From positions 1 through 42,568 of the forward strand of contig JBJXGF010000117.1 of NCBI GenBank assembly GCA_046153015.1: a stretch of 42,568 bases of DNA, given 5' to 3'. Shown here one piece after another: positions 31,488 to 39,787 of the stretch. Within the stretch, counting starts at the first letter, position 1. The number at the start of each line of letters is the position of its first letter. Source of the DNA: JBJXGF01 sp046153015. GTDB lineage: Bacteria > Actinomycetota > Acidimicrobiia > Acidimicrobiales > CAIXPF01. The position numbers and the translations under genes were made by a program. The notes beneath the pieces are model-generated. The model was not told the origin of the DNA. It was given only the letters and a program-made list of their open reading frames with translations, and made no database searches.

Positions 31488-32142
31488 TCTGGCGCTGCGG
31501 CCGGCGAAAGATCGGCTGCTGACCCCGGTGGCGGACCGGGTGGCCGGCTTCATCAGCGCCGGCGCGGTGACCGGGGGCGGGTTGCTGTGCGGCGTGGGGT
31601 GCGCAGTGGCGGCGGCCGTCGGGTTCCGTTGGCTGTCGCTCGTGCTGTGGTTGGCGGGCCGCACGGTCGATGGGCTCGATGGGCTGGTGGCGCGCCGTCG
31701 GGGGGAGGCGACCGATCTCGGCGGCTACCTCGACATGCTGGCCGATACCGTCGCCTACACCGCCATACCGATCGGTCTGGCGGTGCACGCGGGTGAGCGG
31801 TCCGTGTGGGCGGCGACCGCGGTGCTGCTCGGCTCGTTCTACGTGAACACGATGTCGTGGGCGTACCTGTCGGCCCTGCTGGAGAAGCGGGGGCAAGGAG
31901 TTGCCGGTTCCGACGAGCCGACCACCATCCGGATGCCGGCGGGCCTGGTCGAAGGGGCCGAGACCCTTGCGTTCTACGCGCTGTTCCTGGTCCTGCCTAG
32001 TCAGTTGGCGTGGTTGTTCGGGGCGATGGCCGCGCTGGTGGCGCTGACCGTCGGGCAACGGGTGCGGTGGGCGCAGCGCGTGCTGCGTCGGTCAGCGGTG
32101 CCGCTGCAGGATCGGTTGGTCCGCAGTGTGGAGGAACGGTGA
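31480..32142 (+). CDS. CDP-alcohol phosphatidyltransferase (YnjF-like), 220 aa
   Basis: ATG 31480. Perfect family motif D-G-L-V-A-R-x8-G-x3-D-x3-D (D-G-L-D-G-L-V-A-R, then D-L-G-G-Y-L-D-M-L-A-D), the Mg and CDP site. Several hydrophobic helices on both sides. It transfers a phospho-alcohol from CMP-activated lipid or a similar donor at the membrane. In E. coli ynjF is in the same operon as the ynjBCD transporter; here it overlaps the radical SAM gene upstream and the binding-protein gene downstream (TGA/GTG). Confidence 0.92.
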   Translation: MFDLALRPAKDRLLTPVADRVAGFISAGAVTGGGLLCGVGCAVAAAVGFRWLSLVLWLAGRTVDGLDGLVARRRGEATDLGGYLDMLADTVAYTAIPIGLAVHAGERSVWAATAVLLGSFYVNTMSWAYLSALLEKRGQGVAGSDEPTTIRMPAGLVEGAETLAFYALFLVLPSQLAWLFGAMAALVALTVGQRVRWAQRVLRRSAVPLQDRLVRSVEER

Positions 32143-33425
32143 AGGTTCGTGGGTTCCGGGACGCGTTGTTGGCGCTTGTTGTCGGCGGTCTGGTGGCCGC
32201 CGGTTGTTCGTCCTCCGGGGACGGCGGGCCATCGACGCCCGACGGCGAGGCGGCGAGCGCGCTCGACGTCTCCGATTGGGACGCCGTACTGGCCGACGCT
32301 CGTGGCGAGACGGTGAACTGGTACCTGTGGGGCGGGTCGGAATCGATCAACCGGTTCGTGGACGAGACCTACAGTCCCGTGCTGCAGGAGCAGTTCGGGA
32401 TAACGCTCAACCGGGTGCCGGTGGCCGACACCGTCGACGCGGTGAACCAGGTGCTAGCCGAGCGGTCCGCGGGGCAGGAGCAGGGCGCGGTCGATGTGAT
32501 CTGGATCAACGGCGAGAACTTCTCGACGTTGGCGGACGCCGGGCTGCTGCTGGACGGGTGGGCGCGACGGCTGCCCAACGCGAGCTTGGTGGACTGGGAC
32601 AACCCGGCGGTGGCCCGGGACTTCGGGGTCGACGTCGGGGACCTCGAGAGCCCGTGGTCCTCGGCCCAGTTCCAGTTGGTGTATGACAGTGACCGGATGA
32701 CAGCGGCGGAGCTTCCGCGCTCCTATGCGGTGTTGCGGGACTGGGCCTGTGCCAACCCGGGGCGGTTCACCTACATCGCTCCCGGTCCGGGCGGGTTCCA
32801 GGGCACGAGGTTCGTGAAGGGCGCTCTGTACGAGTTGGCCGGATCGGACGGCTGGCAGAGCTTCGATCAGGCCCGGTGGGATGCGGCGGCCCCGCGGCTG
32901 TGGTCCTACCTCGAGGACCTGGCGCCATGCCTGTGGCGCAACGGTGAGACGTACCCCTCCGACGAGAACGAGTTGCATCGGCTCTTCGCCAACGACGAGG
33001 TCGACTTCACCATCACCCAGGCCGCGGTCGGGCCGGGTGCGCTGATCGAGGAGGGTCTCGTGCCGTCGACCGCGAAGGCGTTCGTGTTCGACGCCAACTC
33101 GATCGGTGACTTCAACTACCTCGCCATCCCGTCGAACGCATCGAACAAGGCGGCCGCGTTGGTGCTTGCGAACCTGGTGTTGGAGCCGGAGATGCAGGCG
33201 AGGCAGATCCTGCCGGAGAACGGGTTCGGGCTCGGCTACGCCATCGACCCCGCTCGCGTCGAGGACGAGGCCGCTGCGGCGGCTCTACGCGATGCTGCCG
33301 CCCGGCTCGGCGACGCGGCGACCCCGGCGGAGCAACTCGCCGCTGCGCTGGTCGGTGACACCGCACCGCGGTACCAGGACCTGGTCGAGGCGGGATGGCG
33401 TCGAGCGCTCCTCGGTGGCCTTTGA
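32139..33425 (+). CDS. ABC transporter substrate-binding lipoprotein (YnjB-like)
   Basis: GTG 32139 overlapping the previous stop. Signal V-V-G-G-L-V-A-A-G-C with lipobox Cys at about residue 21. Core features: V-N-W-Y-L-W-G-G-S-E-S-I-N, a V-D-V-I-W-I-N-G-E-N-F segment, S-S-A-Q-F-Q-L-V-Y-D-S, G-P-G-G-F-Q-G-T-R-F and N-Y-L-A-I-P-S-N-A-S-N-K-A-A, as in thiamine/putrescine/iron-type binding proteins of the YnjB branch. 428 aa. Captures an unknown ligand on the outer face and delivers it to the two permeases downstream. Confidence 0.92.
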   Translation: MKVRGFRDALLALVVGGLVAAGCSSSGDGGPSTPDGEAASALDVSDWDAVLADARGETVNWYLWGGSESINRFVDETYSPVLQEQFGITLNRVPVADTVDAVNQVLAERSAGQEQGAVDVIWINGENFSTLADAGLLLDGWARRLPNASLVDWDNPAVARDFGVDVGDLESPWSSAQFQLVYDSDRMTAAELPRSYAVLRDWACANPGRFTYIAPGPGGFQGTRFVKGALYELAGSDGWQSFDQARWDAAAPRLWSYLEDLAPCLWRNGETYPSDENELHRLFANDEVDFTITQAAVGPGALIEEGLVPSTAKAFVFDANSIGDFNYLAIPSNASNKAAALVLANLVLEPEMQARQILPENGFGLGYAIDPARVEDEAAAAALRDAAARLGDAATPAEQLAAALVGDTAPRYQDLVEAGWRRALLGGL

Positions 33426-34312
33426 GCTCCGGCGGCGGGCTCGACGTTCGTCGGGGCCAGCTCCTGCGCCTTGCACCGGTGGTGGTCATCGTCGGCGTGT
33501 TGAGCCTTGCGGCGTTGTCGGCGGGACTGTTGGCGAGCGTCGGCATCCAGGCGGGGGTGTCGGGTCGCCCCTCGCTCGACGCCTACCGCGCCGTGCTGGG
33601 CCACCCCGGGTTCCCGGCGTCGTACGGGTTCTCGGTGCTGGTGGCTTCGGTGGGTACGGCGGTGGCGGTGGCGGGCGCGCTGCTGGTCGGGTTCCGCTGG
33701 AGCAGACCGTCCGGCAGGATGCGTGCCGCCAAGCTCGGTCTTCTGCAGCTGAACCTGAGCGTGCCGCACCTGGTGTGGGCCGTGGCGCTGCTGGCCACGT
33801 TCTCCGCGTCCGGCTGGGTCGCCCGCCTCGCCACGTTCGTGGGTGTGATCGACCGTCCAGCGCAGTTCCCGGCGCTGGTCAATGACCGCTGGGGTCTTGG
33901 CATCATTGCCCACATCGCGTCCAAAGAGCTCCCGTTCATCGTGCTGACGTTGCTCCCGCTGAGCGGCCGTTCGACGCGGGCGCAGCTGGACCAGGCGACG
34001 CTGCTGGGTGCGTCGGCGATGGACCGGTTCCGCCACGTCTACCTACCGGCCGTGGCGCCTGCGGTCGTGCCCGCCGGCCTGGCCGTCTTCGCCTTCTCTC
34101 TCGGTGCGTTCGAACCGGCTGCCGTGCTCGGGGTCGAGAACCCGCGGTCGCTGGCCGTGGTGGCCCTCGATCGGTTCCGGGACCCGGACCTGGCGGCGCG
34201 CGCCGAGGCGTTCGCCATCTCCACGGTGCTGCTGGCGACCTGTCTGGTCGTCGCCGCGTTGGTGTGGTTGCTGACGCGGCGCTGGTTGGTCCGACCGGCG
34301 GGCCCGTCGTGA
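33395..34312 (+). CDS. ABC transporter permease 1 (YnjC-like N-half)
   Basis: ATG 33395, 31 bases inside the end of the binding-protein gene. About six helices; the EAA-type loop is at L-D-Q-A-T-L-L-G-A-S-A-M-D-R-F-R-H-V-Y-L-P (E-A-A-x3-G motif degenerate). S-V-P-H-L-V-W-A-V-A-L-L and F-V-G-V-I-D-R-P are typical of the family. In E. coli ynjC is a single fused permease; here two separate genes encode the halves. Confidence 0.9.
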   Translation: MASSAPRWPLSSGGGLDVRRGQLLRLAPVVVIVGVLSLAALSAGLLASVGIQAGVSGRPSLDAYRAVLGHPGFPASYGFSVLVASVGTAVAVAGALLVGFRWSRPSGRMRAAKLGLLQLNLSVPHLVWAVALLATFSASGWVARLATFVGVIDRPAQFPALVNDRWGLGIIAHIASKELPFIVLTLLPLSGRSTRAQLDQATLLGASAMDRFRHVYLPAVAPAVVPAGLAVFAFSLGAFEPAAVLGVENPRSLAVVALDRFRDPDLAARAEAFAISTVLLATCLVVAALVWLLTRRWLVRPAGPS

Positions 34313-35124
34313 GCGCCGCCGCAGCACGCTCGGCGATGCGGGCGCCGGCCCGGGCCGGGTCCTTCGCCGTGCAGCTCAGCGCGGTGTCGCTGCTGGTGCT
34401 CCCGCTGCTCGTCGTGGCGCTGCAGGCTATCTCCCGGGGCTGGTTCTACCCGGACGTCCTGCCTCGGGACCTCACGTTCGACCCGGCCGGGGAGGTGCTC
34501 GGCCGTCGCCGAACGCTCGACGCCTTCGCCGACGGGCTCGCCATCGGCGCGTTGGTCACCGTCGTCGCCTTCACCGTGGGCTGGCCGGCGGCCCGGGTCC
34601 TCGCCGGGCGGTCGCTGCGGGCCCGCGGCCTCGTGTTCGGCGTGCTCTTCCTGCCCAGCCTGCTGCCCGCCGTCGGCCTGGCCATGGGCGTCAACATCGT
34701 GCTGCTCCATACCCCGCTGCGCAGCAGCATGGCCGGAGTCGTCGTCGCCCACCTGGTGCCGACGCTTCCCTATGCGGTGGCGTTGCTCACAGCGGTCTTG
34801 GTTCGCGCCGATGTCGATCAGGAGCGCCAGGCCGCCGTCCTCGGGGCGTCGCCGTGGCAGCGCTTCCGGATGGTGACGCTGCCCGCGGCGGCGGGCGGGC
34901 TGGCGGTGGCCGCCGCGCTGGTGTTCCTGGTGTCGTGGAGCCAGTACCTCCTGACGCTGCTGATCGGGGGTGGTGAGGTCGTTACGATGACGATGTTGTT
35001 GTTCTCAGCGTTGTCCGGTGGCAACCCGACCACGATCGCCGTCCTGGCGTTGTGCGCGGCCCTCCCGTCCATCGGCGCGCTGGCCGTCGCCTCCGGGTGC
35101 CTGCGCGAGGAGGATGCGCGATGA
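34309..35124 (+). CDS. ABC transporter permease 2 (YnjC-like C-half)
   Basis: GTG 34309 overlapping the stop of permease 1 (GTGA). Helices L-L-V-L-P-L-L-V-V-A-L, A-L-V-T-V-V-A-F-T-V-G-W, F-L-P-S-L-L-P-A-V-G-L-A-M-G-V; coupling loop R-Q-A-A-V-L-G-A-S-P-W-Q-R-F-R-M-V-T-L-P. Ends with ATGA shared with the ATPase gene. About 271 aa. Confidence 0.92.
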   Translation: MSAAAARSAMRAPARAGSFAVQLSAVSLLVLPLLVVALQAISRGWFYPDVLPRDLTFDPAGEVLGRRRTLDAFADGLAIGALVTVVAFTVGWPAARVLAGRSLRARGLVFGVLFLPSLLPAVGLAMGVNIVLLHTPLRSSMAGVVVAHLVPTLPYAVALLTAVLVRADVDQERQAAVLGASPWQRFRMVTLPAAAGGLAVAAALVFLVSWSQYLLTLLIGGGEVVTMTMLLFSALSGGNPTTIAVLALCAALPSIGALAVASGCLREEDAR

Positions 35125-36185
35125 GCCTGCGCCTCGAGGGCGTGCGCAAGCGGTTCAGCTGCCACGGTGAGGATGTGCTCAATGGGGTCTCCTTCACCGT
35201 GCCGAGCGGTTCGCTGACCTGTCTGCTCGGGCCGTCGGGGGTGGGCAAGAGCACGGTGCTGCACATCATCGCCGGCCTGACGACGGCCGACGCCGGGACG
35301 GTGCACCTGGACGGGCGGCCGCTCGACGGCCTTGCCGCGCACCGCCGCCCGCTGACCATGGTGTTGCAGCGGCCGCACCTGTTCGACCATCTCGATGTCG
35401 TGGACAACGTGGCATTCGGTCTTCGGGTGAGGGGTGTGCGTCGGACGGCGCGTCGGGCTGCGGCGCTCGATCACCTGCGGCTGGTTGGCATTCGCGAGCT
35501 GGCATCGCGGTACCCGCGTCAGCTCTCCGGCGGCGAGGCGCAGCGCGTCGCGCTGGCCCGGGCGTTGGCCGTGCAGCCGTCGGTGTTGCTGGCCGATGAA
35601 CCGTTCGCCGGTGTGGACGCCCCGGTCCGTCGCGAGCTGCGGGATCTGGTCATCGGCTTGCACCAGGACCTGGGCATGACGATGGTATTGGTCACCCACG
35701 ACATGGAGGAGGCGTTCGCGATGGGCGATCGCCTGGCGGTGCTCGACGGTGGTCGGATCTGCGACGAGGGCGCTCCCGAGGACCTCTACGAGCGGCCGCG
35801 CAGCGAGCGCACCGCCCGGCTGCTCGGTGTGAGCAACGTTTGGAGTGGCACCCTGCACGGCGGACGGTTGCACGTGGGCGAACGATGCTTCACGGTATGT
35901 CCGTCGAATGCGCTAGGCCCGCTCAACGGACATCGGCGATCGCGATGGGGGATCCGGCCGGATCGAGTGCGCGTCGGCTGCGGCGGAGCGAACCCGATCG
36001 CCGGCACGGTCACCGGGCTTCGTTTCGTCGGGGCGTTCGCCGAAGCGACCATCGGCGAGGGGACGGGCGCCGTCATCGCCCACCTGCCTGCCGATCGGCG
36101 CTGGCGGGTCGGCGACCCGGTGACGGTGGACCTTCCGATCGAGCACCTGATCGAACTGCAAGATTCCTCAATTCCCGGAATCTGA
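35121..36185 (+). CDS. ABC transporter ATPase (YnjD-like) with C-terminal TOBE-like domain
   Basis: 354 aa. Walker A G-P-S-G-V-G-K-S-T, Q-loop V-L-Q-R-P-H-L-F-D-H, signature L-S-G-G-E-A-Q-R-V-A-L-A-R-A-L, Walker B V-L-L-A-D-E-P-F-A-G, H-loop V-T-H-D-M-E-E-A. A ligand-sensing-type tail (W-G-I-R-P-D-R-V-R-V, F-V-G-A-F-A-E-A) resembles PotA/ThiQ-class TOBE domains. Last gene of the import operon; the doxX promoter overlaps its stop. Confidence 0.95.
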   Translation: MSLRLEGVRKRFSCHGEDVLNGVSFTVPSGSLTCLLGPSGVGKSTVLHIIAGLTTADAGTVHLDGRPLDGLAAHRRPLTMVLQRPHLFDHLDVVDNVAFGLRVRGVRRTARRAAALDHLRLVGIRELASRYPRQLSGGEAQRVALARALAVQPSVLLADEPFAGVDAPVRRELRDLVIGLHQDLGMTMVLVTHDMEEAFAMGDRLAVLDGGRICDEGAPEDLYERPRSERTARLLGVSNVWSGTLHGGRLHVGERCFTVCPSNALGPLNGHRRSRWGIRPDRVRVGCGGANPIAGTVTGLRFVGAFAEATIGEGTGAVIAHLPADRRWRVGDPVTVDLPIEHLIELQDSSIPGI

Positions 36186-36202
36186 CTCCCTCCGTCCGGG
36201 TT
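36177..36202 (+). promoter_or_regulatory. ECF-type promoter GGAAT-N18-GTT before doxX
   Basis: GGAAT 36177-36181 (within the last codons of the ATPase), 18 bases ending in CGG, GTT 36200-36202. GGAGG ribosome site at 36229-36233 and ATG at 36247. Confidence 0.75.
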
Positions 36203-36246
36203 CCGGAGTTGATTCCCACACCAACCCCGGAGGAACCATACGCCGA

Positions 36247-36726
36247 ATGTTCGGAACCCTTGATCAATGCCGCCCTGTCGCCCTGCTCGTCGTGAGGGTG
36301 CTCATCGGAGGCCTGTTCGTCTATCACGGCATCGACAAGTTCGACGCCGGCATCTCGATGATCGAAGGCATGTTCCGCACCTGGGGAGTGCCCGCCGCCG
36401 GTGTCGCCGCGCCCGCAACCGCGGTCATCGAGATCGTCGGAGGGCTGGCCCTGATCGCCGGACTCGGTACCCGCCTTGCCGCCGCCGTGCTCGGACTGGT
36501 GATGCTGGGCGCCATCCTCTACGTGAAGGCCGCCCTCGGCATCATCTCCTCCGAGCCGATGCCGGGCGCCGAGCTGGACCTCGCCTACCTCGCCGGTCTC
36601 GTTGCCGTGTTCGCCCACGGAGCAGGCCGCCTGTCGCTCGACGCGATGCTGCACCTCGAGCAAGTCGACCCCATCGAGTCGCTGGCCGTTCCCGCCCGGG
36701 AGCGGACGATGGCCGGCACGCGCTGA
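36247..36726 (+). CDS. DoxX-family membrane protein, 159 aa
   Basis: ATG 36247. Four helices beginning L-L-V-V-R-V-L-I-G-G-L-F-V-Y-H-G-I-D-K-F, typical for DoxX (R-x-x-x-G-x-x-F/x-x-H-G-x-x-K). T-A-V-I-E-I-V-G-G-L-A-L-I-A-G-L-G-T-R is the second hallmark. Family members in actinobacteria (SodA-DoxX-SseA complex in mycobacteria) link membrane thiol chemistry and oxidative stress, agreeing with the promoter. Confidence 0.9.
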   Translation: MFGTLDQCRPVALLVVRVLIGGLFVYHGIDKFDAGISMIEGMFRTWGVPAAGVAAPATAVIEIVGGLALIAGLGTRLAAAVLGLVMLGAILYVKAALGIISSEPMPGAELDLAYLAGLVAVFAHGAGRLSLDAMLHLEQVDPIESLAVPARERTMAGTR

Positions 36727-36844
36727 ACGGGGGCGATATCGGACGTTGACGTCGGCTGGTGCAGTTGTACAGAACCAGCCGACGTCACAGCCGCGCAAGG
36801 CGAGCCCTCGCCTGGGTACGAAAGGTTCGGTGTCCCGATGGACT

Positions 36845-37302
36845 TCAGAGCATGGTCATTGCCAGCGCTACCACGGCCAGCAGGAGTGCGGACATGAGCA
36901 TCAGGGCCGTACCTTGTCGGTGGCGAGGCAGGAATCGGAATGGGCGCGTCAGAGCGATGAGCAGTGCGAAATGGCGGCGCGGCGATCCATGTGTCGCGCA
37001 TGGCGCCGCGTCCTGCGGCTTCAGTTCCGCGACGCGTTCTGACAGGGCGACGCCGACGAGGAACGCGGCGACGGCAGCTGACACTTGGATCAGCTCGGCG
37101 AGCCCCTCCGATGAGCAAGACAAGCCCGAGGATGCACAACAGCAACAGCTCCGGTGATCCGGTGTCGAGGACACGGTTCACGTGCCGACCGTAGCGGGTC
37201 GCTGCGACGAGCACTAAGATTAGGGGGGCGGCGGCGGCGAGACCGGCGATGGCCCCGACCACACCAGCCCGCTCGGCTTCGGCGTGGTTTCTGGGTGCCC
37301 GT
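36845..37302 (-). pseudogene. KefB/CPA2-type cation-proton antiporter fragment
   Basis: Minus strand pieces: V-G-A-I-A-G-L-A-A-A-A-P-L-I-L-V-L-V-A-A-T-R-Y-G-R, P-E-L-L-L-L-C-I-L-G-L-V-L-L-I-G-G, then in another frame L-A-E-L-I-Q-V-S-A-A-V-A-A-F-L-V-G-V-A-L-S. This is helices 6-9 of a Kef-like antiporter with one frameshift. A hydrophobic tail ending at 36845 (A-L-M-L-M-S-A-L-L-L-A-V-V-A-L) looks like the end of an unrelated small protein. The regulatory RCK domain is absent. Nonfunctional. Confidence 0.6.
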
Positions 37303-38259
37303 TCACCTCGGCGAGTTGCCGAAGCGCCCCGGGTCGTCAAGATCCGACCACGGTAGGGTCGCTTCGGATGCGGGGTCATCCACCGGAGAACAGCACTTGG
37401 GCGGCGCGGGGCGGCGCCCGAGGACGGCCACGGCGGCAGCGGCGGCGATGACGCCCCCGAAGAGCACAAGGGCGCTACCCCAGCCGAGCCTCTGGAACCA
37501 GGCGATGGCGTCCGCGGAGAGGCCTTCGACGAAGCGGGCGGGGCCGGCCCCGGTGGTCTCACCGGGATCGGTGCTGAGGTTGAACACCCAGTAGTAGACG
37601 ATATAGGCGCCGGCAAGGACGAGCAGCCCCCCGGACACCCGGTTGAGATGTCGTCCGAGGTTGCGGATGCGCGTCACCAGGGAATGCGGTGCGACGGCGA
37701 GGACGACGGTGACGGCCAGCAGGACGACGCTCATCCCGATGGCGTAAGCGGCGAAGGTAGCGACGCCAGAGGCGAGATCGCTGCGGGTGAAGGTGGAGGC
37801 GACCACGGCGAGGAAGACCGGCAGCGTGCATGACAGCGACGCCACCGCGTAGGACGCGCCGAAGACGACCATGGAGCGCAACTGACGCGACCCGGTGCCG
37901 GCCTGGGGCTTGGGAAGCGCCACGGTCACCTCCCGCCCGGCAAGGAGCGCGATGCCGAGCCCGGCCAGCGCCACGCCGATGATCATTGCCACCCACGGGA
38001 CATAGTCGATGAAGCTGCGCACCCCGGCGGTGACGAGCGCTCCGGTGGCCCCGAAGACGACGAGGAACCCGGCCGACACCGTGGCGCCGACCAGCAGGGC
38101 TCGGCCCACGCGCATGGCCAGACCGGCGGGCTGGTCGGCGGGATCGCCCTCGGCCCCGAGGTACCAGGAGAGGTATGCGGGCAGCATGGCGAACCCGCAG
38201 GGGTTCACGGTCGCAACCAGCCCGGCGGTGAAGGCCAGAGCCAGCGGGGCGTCGATCAC
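37303..38259 (-). CDS. ccdA: CcdA-type membrane thiol-electron carrier (second copy)
   Basis: GTG 38257-38259 overlapping the TlpA stop. A-F-T-A-G-L-V-A-T-V-N-P-C-G-F-A-M-L-P-A-Y with the N-P-C-G redox Cys; second Cys in S-L-S-C-T-L-P-V-F. 318 aa; the extended C-terminus has P-P-K-C-C-S, an extra vicinal Cys pair on the cytoplasmic tail. Gene order (tlpA then ccdA) is reversed relative to the copy at 8859-9776. Confidence 0.93.
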   Translation of the reverse strand: MIDAPLALAFTAGLVATVNPCGFAMLPAYLSWYLGAEGDPADQPAGLAMRVGRALLVGATVSAGFLVVFGATGALVTAGVRSFIDYVPWVAMIIGVALAGLGIALLAGREVTVALPKPQAGTGSRQLRSMVVFGASYAVASLSCTLPVFLAVVASTFTRSDLASGVATFAAYAIGMSVVLLAVTVVLAVAPHSLVTRIRNLGRHLNRVSGGLLVLAGAYIVYYWVFNLSTDPGETTGAGPARFVEGLSADAIAWFQRLGWGSALVLFGGVIAAAAAVAVLGRRPAPPKCCSPVDDPASEATLPWSDLDDPGRFGNSPR

Positions 38260-38798
38260 GATAGGAGGGCTTTGTCGATCCGATCCCGCAAGCTACGGGC
38301 GGACAACTCGCCGCTGATGAGGTCGACGACCTTGCCGTTGGCGTCGATGAGGACGGTGGTGGGCATGGCGATGGCACCGAAGGACTTGAAGAGTGCCCCC
38401 GAGGGATCCCGGGCGACGTCGTAGGTGATGCCGGTCTGCTCGACGACCCGCCGACCCGCCTCGGAACTGTCCTGGAGGTTGATGCCCAGGAAGGCCACCC
38501 GATCGCCGAGGTCCTGGCTGACGCGCTCGAAGCCGGGCATCTCCGCCAGGCATGGCGCACACCACGAGGCGAAGAAGTTCACCACTGGGGGCCGGCCCCG
38601 GTATTTCTCGAAGCTGGCGCTGCTGCCGTCAAGCGTCTGGAACGCCTCGGCGGCAGGGGCGCGCCCGGTCGGAACCTTCTCAGCGCTGTTGCCGGTCCTG
38701 GCGACGACCAAGGCGACGACGATCACCACCACGGCGACCGCACCACCGGCATACCGCCGCCACTGCCCGGACTCTCCGAACTTACGGTCGCTGGACAT
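38256..38798 (-). CDS. TlpA/ResA-like thioredoxin, membrane anchored, normal C-A-P-C site
   Basis: ATG 38796-38798, 180 aa. Signal/anchor A-V-A-V-V-V-I-V-V-A-L-V-V-A, then P-V-V-N-F-F-A-S-W-C-A-P-C-L-A-E-M-P. G-I-N-L-Q-D-S-S-E-A and M-P-T-T-V-L-I-D with the cis-Pro follow. Here both active residues are Cys, in contrast to the Sec-containing relative at 8302-8856. It sits directly downstream of the merA remnant and upstream of ccdA, an arrangement known from actinobacterial mer operons. Confidence 0.93.
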   Translation of the reverse strand: MSSDRKFGESGQWRRYAGGAVAVVVIVVALVVARTGNSAEKVPTGRAPAAEAFQTLDGSSASFEKYRGRPPVVNFFASWCAPCLAEMPGFERVSQDLGDRVAFLGINLQDSSEAGRRVVEQTGITYDVARDPSGALFKSFGAIAMPTTVLIDANGKVVDLISGELSARSLRDRIDKALLS

Positions 38799-38837
38799 CG
38801 AAACCCCTCTTTGGTGGTTGGTTGGCGGATCGGCCGG

Positions 38838-39230
38838 TCACGTCGCGCAGCACGAGAGCTTCTTCACGTCGCCCTTGAACGACTGGGCCACCAGCTTCAG
38901 CCCCTCGCTTATGGTGAGGTAGGGAGCCCAGGTGTTGGCCAGGTCGTCTACCGTCAAGCCGAACTTGATGGCGTAGACCCCGGCCAGGATCAGGTCCCCG
39001 GCTCCCTCGGCCACCGCGTGCACGCCCAGCACCTTGCCGGAGCCGGCGTCGGCCACCAGTTTGATCGCCCCTCTCGTGTCCGGGTTGGCCAGGGCCCGAG
39101 GCACGTTCTCCAGCTCCAGCACAGGCGACACGACTTCATGGCCGGCGGAGACAGCCTCGGCTTCGGTCATCCCCGCGCTGGCCAGGGCCGGGTCGGTGAA
39201 GATCACCGACGGCAGGCCGGTGTAGTCCAT
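38838..39230 (-). pseudogene. merA: Mercuric reductase (MerA), C-terminal fragment
   Basis: Reads M-D-Y-T-G-L-P-S-V-I-F-T-D-P-A-L-A-S-A-G-M, then G-V-H-A-V-A-E-G-A-G-D-L-I, T-W-A-P-Y-L-T-I-S-E-G-L-K and the end K-L-S-C-C-A-T. The C-terminal vicinal Cys pair is the Hg(II)-binding hallmark that distinguishes MerA from other family members. The FAD and NAD(P) domains and the C-x4-C site are missing; the break is at about 39230, where an IS transposase tail begins on the plus strand. The ATG at the break is internal to the original gene. Confidence 0.88.
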
Positions 39231-39319
39231 GCGACGGTGGGCTGCAGCGACTCCTCGCGCTCACCGCCGCCATATGGCACAACGAAACCACCAACCGACC
39301 AGGCCCGCCCGCACCCTAA
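39231..39319 (+). mobile_element. IS transposase tail (IS982/IS4-like remnant)
   Basis: Plus strand reads L-Q-R-L-L-A-L-T-A-A-I-W-H-N-E-T-T-N-R-P to a stop at 39319. The L-L-A-L-T-A-A-I-W-H-N ending is typical of a large group of DDE transposases. It abuts the truncated merA and explains the loss of its 5' part. The element's other end is not in place. Confidence 0.6.
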
Positions 39320-39418
39320 CCCCGTACGATCACTGAACCCCTTGGAACTATTCATCTAGTAGTTCGTCGGCGCGCCAGAGCTGAGCACACACATGGACCG
39401 CCCGCGTCGCGCGCTTGA

Positions 39419-39446
39419 GGTGTCGTGCCCTCGTCGTGCCCTCGTG
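39419..39446. repeat. Direct repeat CGTGCCCTCGT
   Basis: GTCGTGCCCTC occurs twice in tandem, in non-coding DNA downstream of the IS remnant. No function evident. Confidence 0.5.
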
Positions 39447-39577
39447 AGGAGACTTCAGCGGGCACGGGAGGCCTCCAGCGGTCACTGGAATACCAGTGAT
39501 GACCTGCTCTAATGCGGGTCACTGCTGGTCAGGTGGGGTGCCCAGTTGGCCCTTACAAGGCAGATGCCGGGGGGAGT

Positions 39578-39787
39578 TCACGTCCCACGGGGCGGGTCGA
39601 CACCCTCGTCTTGGGCGCTGAGGGCGCTCATTCCTCTCGCTCGGCCGGTCAAGAACAACTCATCCTGGCTGGCGGGCGCCTGATGCCAAAGCAACGCCGC
39701 TGCGGGGGACGCGCGGCCCAGTCGGGCCTGCAGCTCGCTCGTGTTCGATCCGGTCTGCTTCGCCATCCTGGACATCAACGTTCGCAA
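39578..39787 (-). CDS. Weak hypothetical ORF, 69 aa
   Basis: Open minus-strand frame with S-R-M-A-K-Q-T-G-S-N-T-S-E-L-Q-A-R-L and an acidic end. No ribosome site, no family. It overlaps the end of the DUF433-like remnant by a few bases. Probably not a gene, but listed because the stretch is otherwise empty. Confidence 0.15.
   Translation of the reverse strand: MRTLMSRMAKQTGSNTSELQARLGRASPAAALLWHQAPASQDELFLTGRARGMSALSAQDEGVDPPRGT

Noticed and set aside
29094..31664. 856-aa minus-strand open frame
   Set aside because: Antisense to the radical SAM gene and neighbouring fragments; His/Arg/Pro-rich, no domains.
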